Notes: generated from the sequence alone by a model not told the origin. 64,000 nt of DNA from Streptomyces sp. NBC_01571 (GCF_026339875.1 NZ_JAPEPZ010000006.1:19895-83894), one strand, 5' to 3'. Shown: positions 32,548 through 41,193, counted from the stretch's first letter. Program-made: numbers and translations.

Positions 32548-33765
32548 ATGCTGCCGCGCATGGCATCTCCGACTTCGGGAGGTGAGCGGGAAAAGCTCGT
32601 GTCGAAGCTGCCCGCCTCCCTCCGGCAAGCCCTCAAAGTCAGGGCAGCGCAGCTCAGTACCGACGTTCAGGACGCTGTCACATCTGGCATCCAGGCCTGG
32701 CGTGAGCATCCCGAACCCCTCCCCGTAGTCGATACGGCAGGAGCCGAGTCCTTCGGTACCTGGCTACCCGAAGGCCTCTACGACGACTTCAAGCGGGACT
32801 GTGCAACCCGCAACGTCTCCTACATCCAAGGGCTTGCCCAGGCAGTAGCCCTGTGGCTTGACCAGAATCCCGCAGCCCTCGAATCCGCTCCGCCGCGTCG
32901 CATCATCGTCTGTAACCAAAAGGGCGGCGTAGGCAAGACCGCCGTCACGGCCGGCCTTGCCCAGGCGCTGGCCGAAGACCCCACGCTATGGACGGACAAG
33001 GCCAGTAGCTCAGAAGACCTCGCGCGCTGGGCAGCCCGACTCGGACTGCGCGTCCTGATGGTCGACTACGACCCCCAAGGACACCTCTCCCATCAGCTAG
33101 GCCTTAAAGCGATCCCTGCTGGCGGCGAGAGCCTCATCACGCACATGCTCAACCGCGAGCAGGTCCGTAGCCCCCTCATTGATCTCACCGTCGCCATAGA
33201 CGAACCGCGCTTCGGTGACCGGCTGCGAATCCTGCCCGCAGCCTTCGATGCCTTCTTGCTCGACTCCGGGCTCACCATGTTCCGTGGCCCGCGGCACGCA
33301 GCTCTCGAGCGAGCACTTTCCCCGTTGGAAGAGCACTTCGATGTCATCGTCATCGATTCGCCACCCAGCCTAGGGCTGGCCATGGACGCGGCCATCTACT
33401 ATGGCCGCCGCCGCGACGGGGAAAGGACCGGCGCCTCCGGCCTCGTCATCCCGGTCGAGGCAGAAGACACCTCCGCGCAGGCCTACGGCATGCTCATCAA
33501 CCAAGTCGGGTCTCTGACTGGTGACTACGACATCGAGGTCGAGCAACTCGGACTCGTGGTCAACAAGTACGACTCGCGGCGCGGCTTCATCGCGACGTCC
33601 TCACTGGACAAATGGAAGAGCCTCGGCTCGCCTCCTGTCCTTGCCGTCATCGGTGACCTGAAGGAACAGCGCGAAGCCGTGCGGCTGCAGCGAGCTCTGC
33701 TGGCCTACTCTCCCGAATCCGACCAGGCCCATCACATGCGAGAGATCGCTCGGAGACTGACATGA
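32548..33765 (+). CDS. parA: ParA partition ATPase
   Basis: A 405-aa protein. The N-terminal 110 residues are an extra domain (LPASLRQALKVRAAQLSTDV; GTWLPEGLYDDFKRDCA) possibly used for DNA binding. Then comes the deviant Walker A NQKGGVGKT near residue 123, VLMVDYDPQGHLSHQLG, and FDVIVIDSPPSLGLAMD (Walker B). Between motifs is a short insertion (TDKASSSEDLARWAAR). ATG 32560 (MASPTSGG) is an alternative start. It overlaps parB by 4 nt. Confidence 0.93.
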   Translation: MLPRMASPTSGGEREKLVSKLPASLRQALKVRAAQLSTDVQDAVTSGIQAWREHPEPLPVVDTAGAESFGTWLPEGLYDDFKRDCATRNVSYIQGLAQAVALWLDQNPAALESAPPRRIIVCNQKGGVGKTAVTAGLAQALAEDPTLWTDKASSSEDLARWAARLGLRVLMVDYDPQGHLSHQLGLKAIPAGGESLITHMLNREQVRSPLIDLTVAIDEPRFGDRLRILPAAFDAFLLDSGLTMFRGPRHAALERALSPLEEHFDVIVIDSPPSLGLAMDAAIYYGRRRDGERTGASGLVIPVEAEDTSAQAYGMLINQVGSLTGDYDIEVEQLGLVVNKYDSRRGFIATSSLDKWKSLGSPPVLAVIGDLKEQREAVRLQRALLAYSPESDQAHHMREIARRLT

Positions 33766-34685
33766 GCAAAGCCGACGCCCTCGGCGGATCCGCCACCTTT
33801 GACGCCGTAACCCAGCCCATGAGCAGTCGAGCCGCCAGCTTTGCTGCGTTCGCCGGACAGTCCGGTCCTCCCCCCGCAGAACCCCTTGAGGTGCCGCGCG
33901 AGAGCCCTCGCGTCTCGGTTGGCCGACTCGCGCCCAACCCGTACAACCCCCGCGTGACTCTCGCGGCCATAGAAGAAATGGCAGACAGTCTCGCCAGCAG
34001 GGGAATCATCCAGCCCCTCACCGTCGTCAGCCGCGACGCGTTCCTATCAGCTCACCCTGATCACGCGCAGGACATCGCCAAGGCGGAGTACGTCGTCATC
34101 GACGGCAACCGGCGTCTCGCCGGGGCCAACCTTGCCGGACTCGATGATCTTCCCGTCTACGTGGACGACTCGCTTGCCTGCGATGCGGACACCATCCTGG
34201 AGACGGCCCTCACGGCGGCTGTGCAACACGAAGATCTCGAACCGCTCGATGAAGCGCGAGCCCTTCAGAGGCTTGTCGAAGTGCATGGCTCGCAGCGAGC
34301 GGTCGCCAGGTCGCTGGGCAAGTCCAGTGGATGGGTCACCCAGCGGCTTGCTTTGCTCAACCTCACCCCCGAGCTCAAGCAGGCCGTCTCCGAGAAGTCC
34401 TTGCCTCTCGACATTGCCCGCACTGTCGGCCAACTGCCCGAGCAGCAACAACAGAACGCCGCTGATGAGGTACTGAAAGAACGGGCTGCCAAGAAGCGTC
34501 TGCAACCGAAGAGGACAGCGAAGACGGCACCGGCCCTGGCGGCGGGCAGCGGCGAACCGAGCGGCGCGACCGTCGAGAACCCCCAGCCAGACCCGGTCGA
34601 CGAGCTCCAGTCGATTGCCAACGAGCTTCGCGTCCGTCTCAGCCCCGAGCAGGTGGAGCAACTGATCGAACTCCTCATGGCGTAG
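33762..34685 (+). CDS. parB: ParB partition DNA-binding protein
   Basis: A 307-aa protein with the ParB N-domain (VSVGRLAPNPYNPRVTLAAI, then IIQPLTVVSRD and YVVIDGNRRLAGANLAGL, where canonical ParB has GERRxRA), a central HTH (SQRAVARSLGKSSGWVTQRL) and a C-terminal dimerisation-type helix (SPEQVEQLIELLM). ATGA overlap with parA. The flanking palindromes are its likely targets. Confidence 0.93.
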   Translation: MSKADALGGSATFDAVTQPMSSRAASFAAFAGQSGPPPAEPLEVPRESPRVSVGRLAPNPYNPRVTLAAIEEMADSLASRGIIQPLTVVSRDAFLSAHPDHAQDIAKAEYVVIDGNRRLAGANLAGLDDLPVYVDDSLACDADTILETALTAAVQHEDLEPLDEARALQRLVEVHGSQRAVARSLGKSSGWVTQRLALLNLTPELKQAVSEKSLPLDIARTVGQLPEQQQQNAADEVLKERAAKKRLQPKRTAKTAPALAAGSGEPSGATVENPQPDPVDELQSIANELRVRLSPEQVEQLIELLMA

Positions 34686-34692
34686 CTAGAGA

Positions 34693-34713
34693 GGTGCTTA
34701 CGCCGTAAGCACC
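34693..34713. promoter_or_regulatory. parS-like palindrome 2
   Basis: Same 21-bp palindrome as at 32452, starting 8 bp after the parB stop. Confidence 0.7.
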
Positions 34714-34742
34714 CACAGGGTGTTCGAGGAGTCCGGGGGTGG

Positions 34743-34763
34743 GGTGCTTACGCCGTAAGCACC
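34743..34763. promoter_or_regulatory. parS-like palindrome 3
   Basis: Same 21-bp palindrome, here extended outward by GGGG/CCCC and further complementary bases. It is 50 bp from copy 2, close to five helical turns centre to centre. Confidence 0.7.
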
Positions 34764-34856
34764 CCACCCCTCTCGGCTCCGCGCGTGGCATGAATGCCGG
34801 TCCCGCTGCCACGTCCTCGGGGTGCGGCGGTCGGGCTGATCCCCGAGGGTGGCGCC

Positions 34857-35315
34857 ATGGAGATCGTCGTGACGCGCGAACTGAGCAAGACTCTTTTCCA
34901 GGGCTTCGGGCCGGACGTGCCTGCCGTCGGCATCAAGGCGGTACACGCGGCACCCGCTGACGACGGGGACCCTCATGGTCTGCCAGGCAGCCGGACGTGT
35001 TGCGGCGAGCCGACCGCGGACATGGAACTGCTGGCCTACCGTCCCGGACCGGGCGCATCGTGGCTGCCGCCCACCATGGCCCAATGGGAGTGCCCAAGCT
35101 GTGCGAACGTGCTCCGATCGGCGAAGTCCCCCTCCTCATCGGGGCTCGATGTGGGGGACGTCGGAGGGGGAGAGGTCGGTGCGGGGGCGGTGCCAGCGGA
35201 CGGGGTGGCGCCAGCGGCCGGCGCTGTCGCGGGCGACGTCGACACCGACCTCCCCGACCACGTCCGGCTGTACGAGGGTGACGTCCAGGGTGTCGCGGCT
35301 GCCCCACCCAGCTGA
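34857..35315 (+). CDS. Hypothetical protein with Cys motifs
   Basis: A 152-aa frame from ATG 34857: MEIVVTRELSKTLFQGFG, then TCCGEPTADMELLAYRP and QWECPSCANVLRS, suggesting a small zinc-binding protein of about 95 residues. The last 60 residues are low-complexity Gly/Val/Ala and overlap the end of the convergent ligase gene by 180 nt, which is unusual. I have no family for it. Confidence 0.45.
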   Translation: MEIVVTRELSKTLFQGFGPDVPAVGIKAVHAAPADDGDPHGLPGSRTCCGEPTADMELLAYRPGPGASWLPPTMAQWECPSCANVLRSAKSPSSSGLDVGDVGGGEVGAGAVPADGVAPAAGAVAGDVDTDLPDHVRLYEGDVQGVAAAPPS

Positions 35316-36107
35316 GAACGTCCAGCCCGTCCGGGGATGTTCATCGGATGACACAGTGAGCAGGGGAGCGATGCTGCCGCTCGCGGCTGCGGTCAGGGTG
35401 GTGGTGCGGCCGACGTACTGCCGATTGCCGCTGGTGTCGTGCCGGGCGAGTAGCAAGGTGCGGGGCGTCGCGAGGGGGCCGGTGATCGCGCCGACGATGG
35501 CTTCCGTCGTCTCGCGCGGCTTGTATTTCAACCAGGCTCTGGCTCCGGGTCGATACGGCTCGGTGAGTCTTTTGTAGATCACGCCTTCCATGCCGACGGC
35601 TCCCCAGGTGAGCCATTCGTTCACGACGTCCTGGTCGGTGGTCGATGGACAGAGCGTCCAGGGGGCGGTGAGCCGGCGGGCGGAGAAGACGGATTCGAGG
35701 GCGGTCCTGCGGCGCCGGTAGGGCCAGCTGGTGATGTCGTTGCCGTTCAGGCGCAGGAGGTCGAAGGCGACGAAGTGCGCCGACCGCTCGCCTGCTGCCC
35801 ATTCAGCTGTGGTCCCCCGTCGTTGCAGGCGGTGCTGGAGGCGTTCGAAGGCCAGCCGGCCCTTCTCCCACACGACCAGTTCGCCATCAAGGGCGGTGCC
35901 GTCGCGCAGCTGCGCGGTACCTGACACGATTTCCGGAAACGCTGCGCGCAGGTCTGTGCCTCGCCGTGAACGGAGCTCCACCTTTCCTTCGTCGACGGAG
36001 AGCAGCGCTCGGTAGCCATCCCACTTAGGCTCACCCGCCATCCCCGGCGGCAGGTCAGGCCGGGGGGTGGGAGTGCTCAGCATGGGTTCGGGCAGCGTCC
36101 AGGTCAC
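35136..36107 (-). CDS. ATP-dependent DNA ligase (LigC/LigD-ligase type)
   Basis: A 323-aa protein with motif I EPKWDGYRALL (nucleotidylated Lys at residue 28), SRRGTDLRAAFPEIV, LDGELVVW (motif III region), HFVAFDLLRLNG, MEGVIYKRL (motif IV) and WLKYKPRE (motif V), then an OB-like domain ending GRWRHPVRWHRPRTDLSPSDV. It seals nicks in double-stranded DNA. Full length for the short bacterial ligases. Such copies are common in Streptomyces chromosome arms and plasmids. Confidence 0.92.
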   Translation of the reverse strand: MTWTLPEPMLSTPTPRPDLPPGMAGEPKWDGYRALLSVDEGKVELRSRRGTDLRAAFPEIVSGTAQLRDGTALDGELVVWEKGRLAFERLQHRLQRRGTTAEWAAGERSAHFVAFDLLRLNGNDITSWPYRRRRTALESVFSARRLTAPWTLCPSTTDQDVVNEWLTWGAVGMEGVIYKRLTEPYRPGARAWLKYKPRETTEAIVGAITGPLATPRTLLLARHDTSGNRQYVGRTTTLTAAASGSIAPLLTVSSDEHPRTGWTFSAGWGSRDTLDVTLVQPDVVGEVGVDVARDSAGRWRHPVRWHRPRTDLSPSDVPHIEPR

Positions 36108-36146
36108 GCGATATCCCTTCCACGCGTGCTGCTCTCACCTTCGCCG

Positions 36147-36488
36147 TCACGGGGGCGATTCCTGCGGAGGGCCCTCGTTCCCGGAGTCGGCGGCCGCGGC
36201 CTGGCCCTGCACCGTGCCCTGGACACTGTTGTGCCGTACCCGCTCAAGGTGCTGCAGGCCGACCAGCGGGTCGACGAGCGCCAGGAGCCGGTCCTCGTGT
36301 CTGATCCACATGGAGTCACGGCGTGAAGCGGTCCAGGCGGCACAGCCCTGCGTCATGAAGTGGGCCAGTGCCATCAGCAGGCGGGGGAGCAGAACGAAGA
36401 CTGCGATCCATGACGAGAGCGCGCCGATCGCGGCCAGAGTGCCGCCCGTCAAGGTGCTGAAAGCGTCGTGGAGGGTGGGTCGTTCCAT
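36147..36488 (-). CDS. Hypothetical membrane protein (113 aa)
   Basis: A 113-aa protein with one or two hydrophobic helices (LTGGTLAAIGALSSWIAVFV; LLPRLLMALAHFM) and a polar C-terminus. GGAG precedes ATG 36488. It is followed by the ligase gene on the same strand, about 40 nt apart. Function unknown. IS1380 copy B lies about 180 bp upstream of its start. Confidence 0.6.
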   Translation of the reverse strand: MERPTLHDAFSTLTGGTLAAIGALSSWIAVFVLLPRLLMALAHFMTQGCAAWTASRRDSMWIRHEDRLLALVDPLVGLQHLERVRHNSVQGTVQGQAAAADSGNEGPPQESPP

Positions 36489-36668
36489 CGTGAGACTCCA
36501 GAAAGGGTGAGAGGGCAGAGCGGGGTGCCTTCACCCGTTGGTTCGCAGGGGTGGGGCAGGACAGCAACAGGGGCCGTCCAGATCTTTGGCGGCACTCTGA
36601 CGGACAGCGCAGCAAGCAGCGCAAGTCCTCGAAACTGCCAGCCGGGCCAGGCGCATTCGAGGGCCTAG

Positions 36669-38343
36669 CCTCGCCGTTTCGGTTGGGCTGAGGCGGCGTC
36701 GCTGATCGCCAACTGTTGGGTGGCCGATGTGATTTCGGTGCTTGGGCAGGTCGGAGTCCCGGCGCGGTGGTCGGGTTCTCCGGGTTCTTTCGGGTCGTGG
36801 GCGGACGGGGGTTTGCTGGTCAGCTGGCGGGTCGGGGCAGTGCGGCGAGGCGGTGGAAGGCCGTGGCCAGTTCGTGTCTCCAGGGCCAGGTCGCCGATAT
36901 TCGCAGGTGGAGGCGTCGGCCGCCGCGGGTGAGGCGGGCCGTGACGTGCAGTAGCCGGTAGCGGAGTTTCTTCGGCTCGGCGGTGGCCAGCTCCCCGTCC
37001 AGGAGGAGGACACGGGTCCAGGCGAGCAGGTCGATCGCGGCGAGGCTGAGTTCGAGCCAGACGGCGTTGACGGCGAAGTCGCGGGAGGGGAAGCGGCCGA
37101 AGCCGGTGGTTTTGCCGCACCGGATGTGGTCCTCGACAGTGGCATGTCCGCGGTGGCGGACCTCGAGGAACTGGGCGGAACCGCCACCGGAGTACGGGGT
37201 GTCGGTGAGGAACACCTGATGCCGTAGGCCCTCGTCCTGGTCGAACAGGGACAGCTGGGCTCCGGGGTGCGGCCGCTCTCGGCGCACGATGATGCGGGTG
37301 CCGGCCGGGTAGCCGTCCAGATCGACCATGCCGGTCAGCTCGGCGACCTCGGCGCCATCACGCAGAGTCCCGTCCTGGTCCAGGGCGGGATGCCAGAGGC
37401 GGTCGGGCATGGCCCGAATGGCTCGGCGGACCGGCTCGGTGATGGCGTATCCGACCGAGAAGAAGGTACGGATTCCTCGTTTCCGCACGTCGCGGACGTG
37501 GGCGAGGAATGCTTTCGCGGATCCGGCACTGTCGGTGCGGACGAGGATGTCGGTGCCGTGAAGTTGCGCGTCGGGGATCTGCGCGAGTGCCTGGTCGAAC
37601 ACCGTGATGTGGTCGCTCGCGGTGTTGGCACCGGCGTTTCCGGGACGCAGTCGGCCCGACAGTGCCTCGCCGGTGTTGGCCAGGAAGCACAGCAGCGGGT
37701 GGAAGCCGAAGCCGCCTTTATAGGTAGGTGCGGCCTGCTCCTTCTCGGAGTGGCAGGTGATCAGCGTGGCGTCGAGGTCCAGGACCAGCCCGGGCAGAAT
37801 GCGTCCCGCGGCCCGGACTGCGGGTATGCCCTCGCCTTGCTCGGCGGCCTGCATCCAGGCGACTTCCCGAGCTTGGGCACGCGCCGCGCGCAGAGAAGCC
37901 AGTGTCCTCTCGTCGGTGTCGGCGAGCAGTCGCCAGGCCGTCGGTGCCGAGGCGACCGAACCGAACACCCCTGCCTGGTCCCGCAGTACGGCCAGGTCCG
38001 CGATGGCCTCACCGCCGTCGGCGAGCATCACCGCCAGGTCGGTGGCGATCCGGCCAGGATCATGCCCGGTCCCGCGCGGCCGAAGCGGCCTGAGCGCGGT
38101 GGAGTACGCGGCGGTCAGCCCGGTGGCATCAGCGAGATCGGCCAGTAACCGTGCCCCGGCATGACCGACCACCCCCGAACCATCTGCACTGACCTGGATC
38201 TTGGGACGCAACCCGATAGCCTGCACGTAGAAAGTGCCCTCCGCCTGGACCGACAGAACCCCTCAGCAAGGTTCATCGTCCCAGGTCAGGAAGGCACTTT
38301 CGCATTTCCGCCCCACCAGCCGTACCCAAGTGAAACGGCGAGG
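36669..38343 (-). mobile_element. IS1380-family insertion sequence, copy B
   Basis: A 1675-bp element nearly identical to copy A (1318-2995), with the same 11-bp terminal repeats and a CTAG direct repeat at 36665-36668 and 38344-38347. Both copies lie in CTAG, showing target preference. Two copies in the same orientation 35 kb apart could recombine and delete or excise the intervening DNA. Confidence 0.93.
36820..38226 (-). CDS. IS1380-family transposase (copy B)
   Basis: A 468-aa DDE transposase identical to copy A except Ala-to-Ser in GEALSGRLR. Catalytic segments LVLDLDATL, RTDSAGSAKAFL and HATVEDHIRCGKTTGF are intact. Confidence 0.95.
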   Translation of the reverse strand: MQAIGLRPKIQVSADGSGVVGHAGARLLADLADATGLTAAYSTALRPLRPRGTGHDPGRIATDLAVMLADGGEAIADLAVLRDQAGVFGSVASAPTAWRLLADTDERTLASLRAARAQAREVAWMQAAEQGEGIPAVRAAGRILPGLVLDLDATLITCHSEKEQAAPTYKGGFGFHPLLCFLANTGEALSGRLRPGNAGANTASDHITVFDQALAQIPDAQLHGTDILVRTDSAGSAKAFLAHVRDVRKRGIRTFFSVGYAITEPVRRAIRAMPDRLWHPALDQDGTLRDGAEVAELTGMVDLDGYPAGTRIIVRRERPHPGAQLSLFDQDEGLRHQVFLTDTPYSGGGSAQFLEVRHRGHATVEDHIRCGKTTGFGRFPSRDFAVNAVWLELSLAAIDLLAWTRVLLLDGELATAEPKKLRYRLLHVTARLTRGGRRLHLRISATWPWRHELATAFHRLAALPRPAS

Positions 38344-38612
38344 CTAGAGCTCTTGAATGTCTGCCTCGCTACCGGGTCGCTGTCGCGTCGGTTACCTGCC
38401 TCGCGCCCCGGGCCCGATCAGAGGTACACGACCGGCCAGCAAGGCCCGCAACCCCCGGCTACGCGAAGAGATCTCGACCTGCCATCCGGCCCAGCAGACG
38501 CCGGCACCCAACGGAAGCCCTCCGGCGTCTGCTCCGACCGAGGGGGACGTTCCGGGCTCGGTGAAGGGGCCCCGTCGAAAAGCCCAGAAGCAAAGGCCTT
38601 AGAGTTTCGTTT

Positions 38613-39167
38613 GTGACGAAAAGAAGCGTCGACGGTGAGGCGCAGCCAGACGCGGTCGCAGCTGTGCAGCGCCCTCCCGCAAAGGAATCGACGGTGCGCG
38701 AGCAGCTGGTGGAGCGCAGTTGCGCCTGGTGCGGCGAGCCCGTTGCGTACAGCGGGCGGGGCCGGCCGCCGCGCTTCTGTAGTCCGGTGCACCGGCGGCG
38801 GGCCTGGGAGGTGCGCAGCGCGGAAGAGCGCGCCGGCCGCCCGGTGAGCGAGGGAGGCCGCAGCACTGACCCGGTGCGCGAGATCGTGCAGCGCACCGAG
38901 ACGGTGGTGCGCACCCGGGTGCTCCCGGACGCGGGCCGGATGCCGCAGGCGCCGCGGCCGGCGCAGCGTCTGAGCGGGCAGCCCTACACGCTGCCCGAGG
39001 ACGCCATCGAGTGGATCGAGGCACTCGCCGCTTTGCGGCGGGAGGCGGTGACGAACCCGAGGGTCGCGCCTTTCCGGGAGCACATCGCCCAGGCCTGTGA
39101 GAAGACCTTGCAGGTTCTGCGTTCCGATGCGCCCGGCCCGGGCGGAGCCTCGCCAAGCGAGTCGTGA
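38613..39167 (+). CDS. Zinc-finger hypothetical protein
   Basis: A 184-aa protein with one clear zinc motif (CAWCGEPVAYSGRGRPPRFC, then SPVHRRRAWEVR), followed by a basic linker and a helical C-terminus (EDAIEWIEALAALRREAVTN). The motif is common in Streptomyces plasmid proteins that accompany replication or partition genes. GTG 38613 is taken as start; GTG 38691 after AAAGGA is an alternative. Confidence 0.65.
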   Translation: MTKRSVDGEAQPDAVAAVQRPPAKESTVREQLVERSCAWCGEPVAYSGRGRPPRFCSPVHRRRAWEVRSAEERAGRPVSEGGRSTDPVREIVQRTETVVRTRVLPDAGRMPQAPRPAQRLSGQPYTLPEDAIEWIEALAALRREAVTNPRVAPFREHIAQACEKTLQVLRSDAPGPGGASPSES

Positions 39168-39340
39168 GCTCCGCCAACGTCGGGGAATGCAGGGGCAGGC
39201 GGCTCTGTTGTAGAGGGCGTGGACGTGGAGGGGACAGTGTCCCCGGGCCTCACCTATTGCCCATGAGGAAGATCGTTCGGCTGAAGCCTCATGGAGCTTT
39301 TCGCCGCGTAGGCGACCGCCCTTCACGGCCACAGCTCGTA

Positions 39341-39377
39341 CGAACAGCCCCGACCGGATCCCGGTCGGGGCTGTTCG
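39341..39377. terminator. 17-bp perfect stem-loop
   Basis: CGAACAGCCCCGACCGG pairs with its complement around ATC and is followed by TTGTCC. It lies between convergent genes ending at 39167 (+) and 39393 (-), so it can serve both. Confidence 0.8.
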
Positions 39378-39392
39378 TTGTCCTGCCGGCGG

Positions 39393-39737
39393 TCAGGCGA
39401 ACTTCACGCGTCGTGGCGGGCGGGGCAGGTCTCCGCCGCGGCCGGCTTCTGTGGTGGGGTCGGCGGCGCTGCGGTGGGCGACGCGTAGTCCGTCGTGGGG
39501 CCACCAGTAGGTGCGGTGCGATTTCGACGTCGTGCCGTCGGTGTCGATTAGTACCTGGTAGGCGACCCGGCCGTCGGGCCAGTCCTGACGGGCGGTCACC
39601 GGTGCCCATTTCCAACTGCCGTTCTGGCGTACCCACAGGGCGGGCGGATCGGTGAGCGGCCACGTCGACACGGTGGGCTGTGGGCCGTCGGCCTCCCGCC
39701 ACGGCCGCGCTTCCACCGGATCTTCGAGGTCCGTCAC
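39393..39737 (-). CDS. Small Trp-rich hypothetical protein
   Basis: A 114-aa protein with WVRQNGSWKWAPVTARQDWP and VAYQVLIDTDGTTSKSHRTY, then WWPHDGLRVAH. GTG 39737 is chosen because it overlaps the stop of the preceding gene (GTGA). It resembles the neighbouring 91-aa protein in Trp/Arg content and in the order of its strands. Function unknown. Confidence 0.6.
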   Translation of the reverse strand: MTDLEDPVEARPWREADGPQPTVSTWPLTDPPALWVRQNGSWKWAPVTARQDWPDGRVAYQVLIDTDGTTSKSHRTYWWPHDGLRVAHRSAADPTTEAGRGGDLPRPPRRVKFA

Positions 39738-40009
39738 GGTCGGATCCCTGCGGTGGGGTAAATGCGGCGGCGCATGCGGGCGGGGTCGTACCAGTACCAG
39801 CCGGAAGGTGACCGGTCGGGGCGCGGCCACAGCAGCAGACGGTAGGCGAGCCTCCCGCAGGCTTCGTAGCTGGCGCGCGCGATGCCCGTGTACGAGTCGC
39901 CGTCCACGAACGGGTTCACGCGGATCACCTCGTACGGCGAGTAAAGGCGGACCCAGGCCGGCCTGTCCGGCGCCGGAGCAGCTTCAGCATTCCTCCAAAA
40001 ATGGATCAC
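39734..40009 (-). CDS. Small Trp/Tyr-rich hypothetical protein
   Basis: A 91-aa protein: WVRLYSPYEVIRVNPFVDGD, then GRLAYRLLLWPRPDRSPSGW and YWYDPARMRRR. It lies directly upstream of and coupled to the 114-aa protein. The pair may have arisen by duplication, which is inference from composition. Function unknown. Confidence 0.6.
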   Translation of the reverse strand: MIHFWRNAEAAPAPDRPAWVRLYSPYEVIRVNPFVDGDSYTGIARASYEACGRLAYRLLLWPRPDRSPSGWYWYDPARMRRRIYPTAGIRP

Positions 40010-40093
40010 AAGTTCGAATATAGCGAAGCGTGAGAGTATGCCGAACTGTGCGCGGCCCTGCCGTCCCTTGCATCGATCGCCTAGGCTGGCCGG

Positions 40094-40528
40094 GTGGCAC
40101 GCAAACAGAGCTCAGGAGCGCAGCGGAGGGGCATGGGCCTTTCTGGAGCGGTCAAGCGTGCCGCAAAGACACAGAAACGTGTGCAGAAGGACGCGACGAG
40201 CGGCACCAAGCCTGCGGAGAACCTGGCCCGGACTGATCGCAACGTACCGAAGGCCGGCCGACGCCCGCTGCCCGCGAAGGCGGCTGGGCTCCAACTGTTG
40301 GTTGAGGCTGACACGCCGACGCGGAAGCGGGAGACCGAGAAGCGCGTCAAGGTGACGAAGCTGCCTACGAGGGCATCGAAGCTGAACCCTCGAAGCGTCA
40401 CGGCTAAGCCCAAGCCGTCTATGACGGACAGAGTCTTCCGGCCGATGACTCGTAGGCAGGCAGCGCAGGTGAGCGAAGTAATGCGCGATGAGGACCTGCC
40501 ATCGACGAAGTTGCCGCCACGCCTGTGA
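40094..40528 (+). CDS. Basic protein paired with a GNAT acetyltransferase
   Basis: A 144-aa Lys/Arg-rich protein (ARKQSSGAQRRGMGLSGAVK; KRETEKRVKVTKLPTRASK) with little predicted fold until a short C-terminal helix (MTRRQAAQVSEVMRDEDL). The stop overlaps the GNAT start. It may bind nucleic acid or be the acetylation substrate. No family recognised. Confidence 0.6.
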   Translation: MARKQSSGAQRRGMGLSGAVKRAAKTQKRVQKDATSGTKPAENLARTDRNVPKAGRRPLPAKAAGLQLLVEADTPTRKRETEKRVKVTKLPTRASKLNPRSVTAKPKPSMTDRVFRPMTRRQAAQVSEVMRDEDLPSTKLPPRL

Positions 40529-41061
40529 CCCTGCGTCCCTGGAGAGAAGCCGAAGAAGAGCGGGACCGAGAGGCGATTGCAGGCTTCGTCTGCACCCTGC
40601 CCCTCCCGCCGCCACGACGTACCTGGGAAAAAAGCGTTCAGAGGTTCTTCCAGAAGGATGTCTGGCACAAGCTCCGCCAGCTTGAGGGAACCGATCCTCA
40701 TTTGCGCGTTGCGGAAGACGAGGATGGCATCGCGGCGGCCTACACCCTCAACCGGTGGGACTCGGTCTTCCCTCAGTATTCGCCAGCTGAGGGATACGGC
40801 AACCGCCTGATCGGCTACCTCGCCATCGCTGCTCGTCATCGGCGCACGCGTAGTGGTGTAGCCGACGAAACTCTCCTCGACGCGCTGTACACAGCGCTCG
40901 ATGTCGAGAAAGAGGCCGACCGCGGTGTCCTGGTGTGGGCCAAGGTCCATCGGAGGAACGAAGCTAGCAAGCGACTACTGACCCGCCACCAGTTCCGATA
41001 TGAGACGCGCGTTGACGATGACGCCTATCTCGAACATTGGGTGCGGAGCATCGCCCGCTGA
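40525..41061 (+). CDS. GNAT-family N-acetyltransferase
   Basis: A 178-aa protein with GNAT features: VTLRPWREAEEERDREAI at the start, HLRVAEDEDGIAAAYTLNRW, then AIAARHRRTRSGVADETLLD (acetyl-CoA loop region; the R/Q-x-x-G-x-G/A is present as RTRSGVA) and KVHRRNEASKRLLTRHQFR. The substrate is unknown. It is translationally coupled to the 144-aa basic protein. A toxin-antitoxin role is possible but unsupported. Confidence 0.75.
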   Translation: MTLRPWREAEEERDREAIAGFVCTLPLPPPRRTWEKSVQRFFQKDVWHKLRQLEGTDPHLRVAEDEDGIAAAYTLNRWDSVFPQYSPAEGYGNRLIGYLAIAARHRRTRSGVADETLLDALYTALDVEKEADRGVLVWAKVHRRNEASKRLLTRHQFRYETRVDDDAYLEHWVRSIAR

Positions 41062-41193
41062 CCATGACCCCAACGTAGCCAGCACAGTCTGGGGCGGCGT
41101 CGGCCGGCAGAACAACAACACTAGGCTCCCGTGACGGCGGTCAGTAGATACTCCCCGTAGGCGGCCACTTAGCGCCCCACCCATGGCCAAGGA

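Noticed and set aside
34693..34763. Reading the palindromes as terminators of parB
   Set aside because: They lack T tracts, are identical to the one upstream of parA and have a single-base centre, which fits protein binding better.
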